This document shows, one piece after another, positions 42,492 to 51,030 of a stretch of DNA of 64,000 bases. A program made the position numbers and the translations under genes. The stretch's first letter is position 1. Every line of letters starts with the position of its first letter. Under the pieces are notes generated by a model. That model was not told the origin of the DNA. It searched no databases and worked only from the letters and a program-made list of their open reading frames with translations. Source of the stretch: Penaeicola halotolerans (lineage in GTDB: Bacteria; Bacteroidota; Bacteroidia; Cytophagales; Cyclobacteriaceae); NCBI RefSeq assembly GCF_016464625.1, contig NZ_JAEAGO010000005.1, positions 62,001 through 126,000 of the forward strand, given 5' to 3'.

Positions 42492-44582
42492 CTATTTGAT
42501 AAATATTTTTTTGATGATAACCGCTCTATTGGTTACGATTCTACAGGCATAAAGCCCTGATTTTTGTTCTACGCTTACAGTAAATTGAGTAGGAGAAACA
42601 GTCGAGATTTTAGTACTGACTTCCCTTCCATTGAGGTCAAATACCCTGATTTCTTGGACACCATAAATGGCTGGAAAATCAATAGTGAAATCTCCTGATG
42701 AAGGGTTTGGATAGATCGCAAACTGTCTGGCTATGGCTTCATCTTCTATGGAAGTAACTACCTCTGTCACGCTGGCTTCATTGCTAAAAAGGGACTGACC
42801 TTGCGCATTGAATGCTTGCAATCTATAAAGCCAGTCCTTGGTAGGATCTGGTGAAGCATCTTCATAGGTAGTCCTATCTGCGGGTAGTTCTGCTATCATC
42901 TCCCACTCTCCAGCCGACTCCCTTCTATATACTTGAAATCCTTGCTCATCTGTGGCGCGGTCTCTCCAAGTTAGTTGGTTATTACTACCATTTTTGGCTA
43001 TGCTTAGATTTGATGGTCGATTTGGCAAGCCTGAAAATTCTCTTCTCACACGAAGCTCATCTATCCAAAGAGAATCTCTTCCTGGAGATCCAAAGATTCC
43101 GTAGTTGATTAAAATTCTAATTTTAGCAATAGCAGTTAAATCTACCTGTCCTTGACCTGAGCCATTGAATCCACTGAAATCAAAAGCGTAATCATAAAAT
43201 GCGCCATCAGCTATCAAAGGCAACAAGGTGAAGACTTGATTGCCACTAGTGACACGACCTTGCGCATCCTCTAGGTCTATACGCATGCTAACAGTCTGGC
43301 TTCTATTGAATGTTCTAATAGAAGCTTCCAGTATAGGATGATCGATCAAGTTTAAGCCTTGAGCTGGTGTGTAGCTAAGTGTAGGTAATGCACTTGGATT
43401 GGTTATGTCATAAGTCACTTTTAATGACTCATCCTCTAATTCTAGATCAAATGTGCCTCCGTTTGTCGTAAAGACGTTTTTTTGACTCGTTTGAAAACCA
43501 TCTACCGAGTAGACTTCCTCTGTAGGCTTGAAAATCGTCTTTACATCAACTGTTTTTGTGTAAACTTGGCCTTCATATGTCATATTGAGCACTACACTCC
43601 CTGACTGATCATTCCAGTCCACATTGATGCTTGGAGTACCTTGTCCTGAGAGAATATCCACTCCAGCCGGCACCTCCCATTCATAGTCTGCACCAGTTAG
43701 ATTGTTTGCATTGAGTGTGATGCCAGCTTGATTAGGCTGCACATATCTAGGTGCGGTGATATTAAGCTCTTCAAATGTCTGATATACTCTCACATAGTCC
43801 ACTTCAAAGGTAGCTCTTGTGAGATTTGGATCTATACCATTGCGCTGACCGTTAGTTTCATACTGCGGATCACTACCGAAATTACCTCCCATAGCCATAT
43901 TGATGATAATGAAAAAATCATCTTTAAAAGGCCAGTTTGAATCATTCTTGTTGGAAGGACTGTAGGTATAGTACAGCAAATCATCGACATAAAACTTAAT
44001 CGACTCAGGGGACCAGTCAACAGCATATACTTTAAAGGAATTGCTTGCATTAGGCACCTGGACAGTTTGTGTGTTTTGAGTATTGCCAAAGCTAGATGGC
44101 GAGTGCAATGAAGCATGCACCTCATCTGGATTTTTCCCCACAAACTCCATCACATCGATCTCTCCACAAGCAGGCCAACTTCTAGAAGTGATAGACTCTC
44201 CCAACAGCCAAAGTGCAGGCCATGTGCCTGAACCAGTTGGTAGTTTGGCTCTAAATTCTACCCTGCCATAAGTAAAGTTAAATTTGTTTTGTGTTTTGAT
44301 CCTAGCTGAAGTCCAAGCACTCCCAGACTTGATAGCATCTATGATCAGTAGACCATTTTCTTGTCTGATATTGCTATTACTCTGTGTATAGGATTGAACC
44401 TCATTATTTCCCCATCCACCTTGACCTGTGCCGAGGTCGTAAGACCAAAAGGTAGGATTAGGTGCTCCTGTGGTATTGAATTCGTCACTCCATATCAATT
44501 CATCAAATCGCTCTTGTGCGATCGTAGCTATAGAGACGAACAGCATACAGATACTGAACAGGAAGGGAATAAGCTTTTTCAT
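42492..44582 (-). CDS. GH16 laminarinase with accessory domains and T9SS sorting tail
   Basis: A 696-residue secreted enzyme. Signal about 1-22 (ending ATIAQ). GH16 catalytic domain about 25-270 with ACGEIDVMEFVG active site. Then a PKD-like/Ig-like domain (about 273-350, ANNLTGADYEWEVPAG), a beta-sandwich of carbohydrate-binding type (about 355-520), an FN3 domain (about 520-610) and a T9SS type A tail with YPNPSSGDFTIDF (about 626) ending KKIFIK. The tail implies export by T9SS to the cell surface or medium. It follows the PKD lipoprotein by 73 bases that contain a stem-loop. Confidence 0.93.
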   Translation of the reverse strand: MKKLIPFLFSICMLFVSIATIAQERFDELIWSDEFNTTGAPNPTFWSYDLGTGQGGWGNNEVQSYTQSNSNIRQENGLLIIDAIKSGSAWTSARIKTQNKFNFTYGRVEFRAKLPTGSGTWPALWLLGESITSRSWPACGEIDVMEFVGKNPDEVHASLHSPSSFGNTQNTQTVQVPNASNSFKVYAVDWSPESIKFYVDDLLYYTYSPSNKNDSNWPFKDDFFIIINMAMGGNFGSDPQYETNGQRNGIDPNLTRATFEVDYVRVYQTFEELNITAPRYVQPNQAGITLNANNLTGADYEWEVPAGVDILSGQGTPSINVDWNDQSGSVVLNMTYEGQVYTKTVDVKTIFKPTEEVYSVDGFQTSQKNVFTTNGGTFDLELEDESLKVTYDITNPSALPTLSYTPAQGLNLIDHPILEASIRTFNRSQTVSMRIDLEDAQGRVTSGNQVFTLLPLIADGAFYDYAFDFSGFNGSGQGQVDLTAIAKIRILINYGIFGSPGRDSLWIDELRVRREFSGLPNRPSNLSIAKNGSNNQLTWRDRATDEQGFQVYRRESAGEWEMIAELPADRTTYEDASPDPTKDWLYRLQAFNAQGQSLFSNEASVTEVVTSIEDEAIARQFAIYPNPSSGDFTIDFPAIYGVQEIRVFDLNGREVSTKISTVSPTQFTVSVEQKSGLYACRIVTNRAVIIKKIFIK

Positions 44583-44603
44583 GCTACTAGTGCAAATTGA
44601 TGA

Positions 44604-44636
44604 AAGAAGCGACCCAGACTAGCTGGATCACTTCTT
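44604..44636 (-). terminator. Intra-operon stem-loop between the PKD lipoprotein and GH16 genes
   Basis: Arms AAGAAGCGACCCAG (44604-44617) and CTGGATCACTTCTT (44623-44636) pair over 14 positions; 12 are Watson-Crick and two are wobble in the minus-strand RNA, with a 5-base loop. No real T-run follows on the minus strand, so it may be an RNA-processing or stabilising element rather than a full terminator. Confidence 0.6.
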
Positions 44637-44655
44637 CAGATTTAACAGGTTTGAA

Positions 44656-46068
44656 TTATTGTAATCTAAAATCGTCTACGAAGAATATACCTGGATTGTA
44701 GTGACCTTCTCCACCGATCTGCAATACGATACGATCGAAGTCTGTACGGTCTGCAAAAGCTGAGAAGTCAAAAGTAACCTCCACCCAGTTGTCCATCTGC
44801 GTCACGGGAACGATCACTTCTGCTTGCGTTTCAAAAGCAGCTGCTAGGTCTCCATTTTGTAGTTTGAGAGATACTTGTCTCAACAATCTTGGGTCTGGAT
44901 TCCATACTTCTCCACCAGCTGTCTCATAGTCATTGTAGCTAGGAATGAAAACTTTCATCGTAAAGACATTGCGCTCTGTAATATCCATCTTATATGGTAG
45001 GTCTATGTAGACATTGTCAAAAGGAGCAGTTGTCTTGACATATCTAGCCACTTTAGCACTTGGGTTTGTAGCGATCATAGCAGGATTATCAAAGCTTTGA
45101 TTGAATGCACCTATCTGATCTACACTCCAAGTGACATTTCCCTCTTCATCGAAATTGTCGAAAACATCTTCAGCTAGATATGGTACTTCTGGTACTGGTC
45201 TTTCAAATCCTTTTCTGATAAACTTCTGATACCAAGCTAATTCTCCATTGCGAGAGTCTAACTGACGGATGTGCATTTCGTCTTCTGTCAAAAGGGTAAT
45301 CTCAAATCTAGATACACCAGTATAGTAGCTCATAAAGCCTCCATTAGATAAAATCAAAAACTTACGCGGACCTTCATCGACTATTGACCAAGTCATATCA
45401 GCAGCTGGATCGTGAGGAAGTGTTTGGTCTGCCCCATTTACTGATCCTCCAAAATCGCTCACATGCGCTTGGTTGATAAAAGAGCTTCCTTGATTTGCAT
45501 AATCAACTCCAAAACCATCAAGCTTGAAAGTCAACTCATCATCATAATAGCCTTCACCTGCTTTTTCATTTGGGGCCGCCTGATAAAACTCAGGAAAAGT
45601 ACCCCCAATCGGACCTACACCTAAGTGGCCAGCTACACCGCTATCTACTATCCATGTTTTTCCTTCTAATGCATTTGCCCCACCTGTGAGTAAATTATAA
45701 TCTTCTCTATCTAGCATAAGCGCATTGGTCTCAGCGATATTGATCGTTTGAGAGTTAGTCGCTTTACCTGCCCTAGTGAAAATCGTCAATGTGATCTCAT
45801 ATTCACCCTGAATAGGGAACTCTCCAAATACCTCGTTGCCTTCCGCTGTAGAACCATTTCCAAAATTCCAAAGTGCTTTAAAGCCTGGAGAAGTATTATT
45901 GAAGCGAACTATATTTGGATTTTCAGCTGTAGGTGTAGCCGTGAAAGTCACATCTGCAGCTGTAGGAGCTTCTCCTAAGTCAGGCTTTGACTCTTCGAGC
46001 GGCTCACATCCTAGCCATACTATAGATACTAGTAGGATGGCTGATATTATTTTATAATATGTTTTCAT
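44656..46068 (-). CDS. PKD-domain surface glycan-binding lipoprotein (SusE/F-like position)
   Basis: A 470-residue lipoprotein (lipobox WLGC, cysteine 21). The PKD domain (about 35-110) shows FNNTSPGFKALWNFGNGSTAEG, given in part as ALWNFGNGS. A middle domain (about 125-290) has the WxF strand pattern of glycan-binding lipoproteins and a C-terminal beta-sandwich (about 305-470) ends IFFVDDFRLQ, like a CBM. It sits third in the PUL after susC and susD, where laminarin loci typically carry a PKD lipoprotein. It probably binds beta-glucan on the outer surface. Confidence 0.88.
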   Translation of the reverse strand: MKTYYKIISAILLVSIVWLGCEPLEESKPDLGEAPTAADVTFTATPTAENPNIVRFNNTSPGFKALWNFGNGSTAEGNEVFGEFPIQGEYEITLTIFTRAGKATNSQTINIAETNALMLDREDYNLLTGGANALEGKTWIVDSGVAGHLGVGPIGGTFPEFYQAAPNEKAGEGYYDDELTFKLDGFGVDYANQGSSFINQAHVSDFGGSVNGADQTLPHDPAADMTWSIVDEGPRKFLILSNGGFMSYYTGVSRFEITLLTEDEMHIRQLDSRNGELAWYQKFIRKGFERPVPEVPYLAEDVFDNFDEEGNVTWSVDQIGAFNQSFDNPAMIATNPSAKVARYVKTTAPFDNVYIDLPYKMDITERNVFTMKVFIPSYNDYETAGGEVWNPDPRLLRQVSLKLQNGDLAAAFETQAEVIVPVTQMDNWVEVTFDFSAFADRTDFDRIVLQIGGEGHYNPGIFFVDDFRLQ

Positions 46069-46090
46069 TTGAATCTCTATTTAAAATGAT

Positions 46091-47674
46091 TTAATAACCA
46101 TCGTTTTGCTCGAGTAGACCATTTGACAAGTCTATTTCGTTTTGTGGGATTGGGAAGAACCCTCTAGTAGCTGGTCTGTAGGCCGTATTGAAATCAGCTT
46201 GATCTCCTTGGTATCCATCACCTCTGGTACCACTGGCATTGATCGCTGTCTCAGTAGCTGTTTGACCTTGTCTCAATAGATCCCAGTATCTGTGACCTTC
46301 TAGGGCTAGTTCTACTCTTCTTTCTCTCCAGATATTCTCGATATTAGCTGGCACAGGCGCAAGACCTACTCTAGCTCTTACTCTATCTAGATATGGTTGC
46401 GCTGCACCTACAGCACCTGTCTGCGCATGAAGCTCAGCTGCCATCAAGAGTACATCTGCAAATCGGATAGATCTGTAGTTGTTACCCCAGTTATGTTCCT
46501 GCTGTCCACTAGTAGGCTTGTAATCTTTGGCCGTAGTATATTTCTTACTGAAATAGCCTGTGTGCTGATAACCGATTGTTAAATCCCCATTAAATTCAGA
46601 CTCCTCCAAGATAGTGGCTGCTCTACGTGGATCATTTGCCTCAAATGCATCGTACAAACTCTGTGTCACTGGTGCAAAACTCCATCCTGCCTCATAGTCT
46701 TCCACTCCCGGATCTGCTACTCTTGGACCTTGCATCTGAGCTTGCATGTTTCCTTCTCCTCCTTGGATATAGCCCCAGTCAAACCATGGAATCGCATTTG
46801 AATAGTTGATCTCCCAAATGGCTTCTACGCTAAGCTCATTATTACTTCTCCACAAAGAAGCATAGTCTGATACTAAATCAGCACCACTTTGTGTGATCAC
46901 ATCCTCTAGGTGAGTAAGTGCTCTTGCTCTGTCCACTGTGACACTGCCAGCCTGAAGGTCTTGGCCATATACTCCATTATAGAATAAGAAAACTCTTCCA
47001 AGCATAGCTTTAGCAGCCCACTTAGTGATACGACCACCTGTAGAAGCAATCGTAGCTTCTGGTAGACCTGGGATAGCTTCTTCTAAGTCTAAGGCGATTT
47101 GATTGTAAATATCTGAAACAGCAGCTTGTGGCTGATTGTACTCATCTGGATTTACTAGTTGAGTCAAAGTCAAAGGCACATTTTCAAATATTCTCACCAA
47201 ATCAAAGTAAAAGTGTGCTCTCAAAAATTTCGCTTGAGCCGCAGCACTTGCTTCAAAATCAGGATCTAACTCTACACCTTCTAATTTCTCCAAAATCACA
47301 TTGGCTCTATTGATACCGATGTAGTGCTTTCTCCATAGACCTGATATCTCCCCATTGGTTGTACGGATATTAAACTGATCTACTTCAATGATATTTGGTG
47401 AGTCAGTTCTACTCGCACCACCTGCATAAGCATCATCACTAGCGATGTCCATAAACATCGGAGTTGGATGAAAACCTACGACTGTATTCCACTGTAGCAC
47501 GTCATAGACGGCTACCAAAGCCTCTTCAAAATCAGACTGTGTCTGAAAGAAGTTGGCATCGACCCTAGTATCTAAAGGTGGCTCATCTAAGAAATCTGAA
47601 CAAGCAGTCATGCCAAATAGCATGTTAATCCCTAAGAACCACTTTACACTTTTGTATTTAAATATATTTTTCAT
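46091..47674 (-). CDS. susD: SusD/RagB family nutrient-binding outer-membrane lipoprotein
   Basis: A 527-residue lipoprotein (lipobox MTAC, cysteine 25) that forms the lid of the SusC channel and binds glycan. SusD hallmarks are FLDEPPLDTRVDANFF after the cysteine, RAHFYFDLVRIFENVPLT, TKWAAKAMLGRVFLF and the C-terminal ERRVELALEGHRYWDLLRQG (in part). It starts 11 bases after the susC stop. In symbol terms it is a susD homologue; the substrate is not starch. Confidence 0.96.
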   Translation of the reverse strand: MKNIFKYKSVKWFLGINMLFGMTACSDFLDEPPLDTRVDANFFQTQSDFEEALVAVYDVLQWNTVVGFHPTPMFMDIASDDAYAGGASRTDSPNIIEVDQFNIRTTNGEISGLWRKHYIGINRANVILEKLEGVELDPDFEASAAAQAKFLRAHFYFDLVRIFENVPLTLTQLVNPDEYNQPQAAVSDIYNQIALDLEEAIPGLPEATIASTGGRITKWAAKAMLGRVFLFYNGVYGQDLQAGSVTVDRARALTHLEDVITQSGADLVSDYASLWRSNNELSVEAIWEINYSNAIPWFDWGYIQGGEGNMQAQMQGPRVADPGVEDYEAGWSFAPVTQSLYDAFEANDPRRAATILEESEFNGDLTIGYQHTGYFSKKYTTAKDYKPTSGQQEHNWGNNYRSIRFADVLLMAAELHAQTGAVGAAQPYLDRVRARVGLAPVPANIENIWRERRVELALEGHRYWDLLRQGQTATETAINASGTRGDGYQGDQADFNTAYRPATRGFFPIPQNEIDLSNGLLEQNDGY

Positions 47675-47685
47675 TTTACTGATGA

Positions 47686-50600
47686 TTAAAATGTGACACT
47701 GAAACCTACTCTGTATGTTCTGGCTTGTGGATAAACCCCTCTATCAACCCCAATATCCAATGAGCCTCTTGCACCGATCTCTGGATCAAATCCTGAGTAG
47801 TTGGTGAAAGTCAGCAAATTGTCCCCTGACACATATAATCTCATCCCATAGAGCTTCAATTTGCTCAATACAGCTGGAGTGAAATTATAACCTATTTGTA
47901 AAGTCTTTAATCTGACGAAATCTCCATCTTCGATGTACAAGTCAGAGATTCTAGAGTAATTGCCATTGGTATCATTGAAAGTAAATCTAGGCATCTCGTT
48001 CGTGCTACCTTCTCCTGTCCATCTGTCGAGGTATCTTGCTTGCATGTTTGAAGAAGAAAGATCATGTCTTCTTGTACCATTGAAGATCTGATGTCCAAAG
48101 GCTCCTGTAAAGAAGGCCCCAAAGTCAAAGTTTTTGTAGTTAGCTGACAGGTTGAAACCTAAAGTCACCTTAGGCGTAGGATTACCGATGATCGTACGGT
48201 CTTGATCGTTGATGACTCCGTCACCATTTCTATCGACAAATCTCACGTCACCTGGTACGGCATTTGGCTGTATCGGCTGACCATTGACTGCGTGTGAGGC
48301 CACCTGCTCTTGGTTTTGGAAGATCCCGTTAGTTTCTAGGCCCCAGAAGTATCCGATAGGAAACCCTACTTCCGCTAGTGCAACAGTACCATAAGTGGCA
48401 AAGCTTCCACCGATGAGTCGCTGCTCTGCATTTTCGATACCTGTTACCTCATTTTTATTGTAAGCGCCATTGATACCTACACTATAGCCTAGGTCACCAG
48501 CTTTGCCTTGATAGTTGATCGCTAACTCTACACCTGAGTTGCGTACATCTCCACCATTGACAAATGGCGGTGAGGAACCTACTACACCAGGGATTGGAGG
48601 AGCTACTAGTAGACCGATGGTCTTTTTGACATAATAATCAGCTGAGAAGAAAAGTCTGTCATTCAGGAAAGCCATCTCTAAACCGATATCTGTCTGCTCA
48701 GAAGTTTCCCATCTGATGTTTGGATTTGGCAATGTTCCAAGAGCTGATCCATTGACAAATGTAGGCTGACCATCTTCACCGATGAAAGTATAACCTCTAC
48801 CGATACCGATCAAAGCCGCCCATGGATACTGTCCACCAATATTTTCATTACCATTTTGACCCCAAGAACCTCTAAGTTTCATGAAGCTAATGGTGCTGTT
48901 TCCTTTTAAGAAATCTTCCTCACTAAGGATCCAACCCGCACTGAATGAAGGGAATGAAGCGTATGGATTGTTACTTCCAAATCTTGAAGAACCATCTCTT
49001 CTAAATACCGCTGAGAACAGATATTTTCCTTGATAGTCATAGTTCAATCTACCAAAGAATGAAAGTAGCGTGCCCGCATAAGCTCCACCAAATACTGTAG
49101 CAGACTCTAGATCGTCTGTCAAGTTGATGTAAGCAAAAGCTGGATCATTAACCAAAAGGTTTTGTCTTGAACCTCCTACATTTTCAAACTGCGTTCTGAT
49201 CGCAGTGGTACCACCGAGTAGTCTGAAATTATGATCACCAAATGATCTTTCATACTGAATCGTATTCTCTGACTGCCAAGTAAAGAATCTATCTGTTCCT
49301 TTGGAAACTAGTGATCTGTTATTGGCTTGAGCACCGTTGAGGAAAAATACTGGAGAGAAGTTATCATTAGAAACAAAAGCTAAATCAACACCGATAGTCG
49401 ATCTCAAAGTCAAACCTTCTAGTGGAGTGAGCTCTAAAAATCCATTTCCTACAAACTTATCTACTTTCACGCGTCCATTGAGTACTTCAAGTCTTGCCAA
49501 TGGGTTGACAATCTCCTGACCTATACGAGGAGAGATCGCGTAGACATTGCCATTAGCATCTCTTACTGCATTTGGATTGTAGTTAGCCAATCTAGCTGGA
49601 TCTGTCTCAAATACTGGTGTGATCGGATCGATATTGATTGCATTGCTCAAAAGTCCACCAAACTCTTGATTGGCATCGATCGCTCTTCTTTTGATATGTG
49701 TGTAAGCGATGTTTGTTCCTACTTTCAAGTAGTCTTTTACTTGATTGTTAGTATTCAGTCTAAAAGTGATACGCTCAAACTTGGACTTATCACCACCAAC
49801 AATCCCTTCTTGACCGAAGTATGATGCAGAAGTCACATAGTTGCTTTTCTGTGTACCGCCTGTGATCGTTACTTGTTGATTGGTGATAGGGGCATTTTCT
49901 GTGAAAAGCGCATCTTGCCAGTCAGTCCCCTCTCCGAAAGAGGCAGGATCTGCATAAGGTATCGAAAGACCAGCATTAGCCGCACCTTCATTCATCATGA
50001 TAGCGTATTCAGTAGCATTAAGTACTGCCAGTTTCTTCCATGGATTCTGTACACCGTAGTAGCCATCGTACGTCACTCTCATCTCTCCGTCTTTCTTACC
50101 TGACTTAGTAGTGATGAGTACGACACCGTTGGCACCTCTAGCACCATATATAGAAGTAGAAGCTGCATCTTTCATGACATCTATTGATTCGATGTCGTTA
50201 GGATTTAGGAAGTCAATGCCTCCAACAGGAAAACCATCTACTATGTATAGAGGCTCTGCACTACCTGTAGTACCTGCTCCTCTGATACGTACTGTAGGCG
50301 CATCACCTGGCTGACCAGAGACATTGGTCACCTGTACACCGGCTACTCTTCCTTGAAGTGCCTGCTCTACACGAAGTACTGGAGTCTGTACGATCTCTTC
50401 TTGCTTGATAGAAGAGATGGCGCCAGTAATCTCACTTCTGACTTGAGTACCATATCCGACTACCACAACTTCATTAAGGGAGTTGATGTCTTCCTTCAAA
50501 GATACATTGATCGTAGTCTGCGAACCTACTCGAAACTCTTGGGTCACAAAACCAAGATAAGAGAACACTAACACTGCCTCACTTGATGGCACTTGTATCG

Positions 50601-50775
50601 TATATCTTCCATCTAAGTCAGTGATGCTACCTTCTGTAGTTCCTTTCACTCTGATGTTGACACCCGGAAGCGGTTCGTCTCCGGGAGAGGCAGTTACCGT
50701 ACCTTGGACGGTCACTTGCTGTGCGTATGCTATCCCACAAATGTGAACTAGCAGAACCAGTAAAATTTTTTTCAT
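47686..50775 (-). CDS. susC: SusC/RagA family TonB-dependent transporter
   Basis: A 1029-residue outer-membrane transporter. Signal about 1-18. A carboxypeptidase-regulatory-like (DUF4480) domain about 22-100 begins VTVQGTVTASPGDEPLPGVN, then the TonB plug (VVVVGYGTQVRSEITGAISS, PTVRIRGAGTTGSAEPLYIV in part) and a 22-stranded barrel ending RTYRVGFSVTF. With SusD it imports oligosaccharides of about beta-glucan size. First gene of the six-gene PUL operon. Its upstream region holds 11-bp direct repeats shared with a divergent regulator gene. Homologue of susC; glycan not starch. Confidence 0.97.
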   Translation of the reverse strand: MKKILLVLLVHICGIAYAQQVTVQGTVTASPGDEPLPGVNIRVKGTTEGSITDLDGRYTIQVPSSEAVLVFSYLGFVTQEFRVGSQTTINVSLKEDINSLNEVVVVGYGTQVRSEITGAISSIKQEEIVQTPVLRVEQALQGRVAGVQVTNVSGQPGDAPTVRIRGAGTTGSAEPLYIVDGFPVGGIDFLNPNDIESIDVMKDAASTSIYGARGANGVVLITTKSGKKDGEMRVTYDGYYGVQNPWKKLAVLNATEYAIMMNEGAANAGLSIPYADPASFGEGTDWQDALFTENAPITNQQVTITGGTQKSNYVTSASYFGQEGIVGGDKSKFERITFRLNTNNQVKDYLKVGTNIAYTHIKRRAIDANQEFGGLLSNAINIDPITPVFETDPARLANYNPNAVRDANGNVYAISPRIGQEIVNPLARLEVLNGRVKVDKFVGNGFLELTPLEGLTLRSTIGVDLAFVSNDNFSPVFFLNGAQANNRSLVSKGTDRFFTWQSENTIQYERSFGDHNFRLLGGTTAIRTQFENVGGSRQNLLVNDPAFAYINLTDDLESATVFGGAYAGTLLSFFGRLNYDYQGKYLFSAVFRRDGSSRFGSNNPYASFPSFSAGWILSEEDFLKGNSTISFMKLRGSWGQNGNENIGGQYPWAALIGIGRGYTFIGEDGQPTFVNGSALGTLPNPNIRWETSEQTDIGLEMAFLNDRLFFSADYYVKKTIGLLVAPPIPGVVGSSPPFVNGGDVRNSGVELAINYQGKAGDLGYSVGINGAYNKNEVTGIENAEQRLIGGSFATYGTVALAEVGFPIGYFWGLETNGIFQNQEQVASHAVNGQPIQPNAVPGDVRFVDRNGDGVINDQDRTIIGNPTPKVTLGFNLSANYKNFDFGAFFTGAFGHQIFNGTRRHDLSSSNMQARYLDRWTGEGSTNEMPRFTFNDTNGNYSRISDLYIEDGDFVRLKTLQIGYNFTPAVLSKLKLYGMRLYVSGDNLLTFTNYSGFDPEIGARGSLDIGVDRGVYPQARTYRVGFSVTF

Positions 50776-50858
50776 AGGGGTCTATTGTTAAAAATACATT
50801 TTGGTATTGAAATCGATTGCACAAGTAACCATATCTCTCAAGCAATCACAAACTCTAC

Positions 50859-50914
50859 ACTACATCACAACCTCAACAAGGAGCCAAAAAACACTACATC
50901 AATACTACATCAAT
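50859..50914 (+). repeat. 11-bp direct repeats in the susC-regulator gap
   Basis: ACTACATCAAT occurs twice in exact tandem (50893-50903, 50904-50914). A third copy, matching its first nine bases, lies at 50859, 34 bases (about three helical turns) before. They are between susC (start 50775, minus) and the regulator gene (start 51031, plus). A natural candidate for the operator of the regulator. Confidence 0.72.
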
Positions 50915-51030
50915 TGTGTATAAAAATTGCTTATTTGCTTTATTTAAAGCACTTTTAAAAAAATATTATTTCACACACTCAAAATGTATTGATTTTGTCA
51001 AAAACACAGTAAAAGCAATATAATTAGCTT

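Noticed and set aside
44604-44636. True transcription terminator within the PUL
   Set aside because: No T-run follows on the minus strand and enzyme genes must be expressed after it; treated as a processing or partial element.
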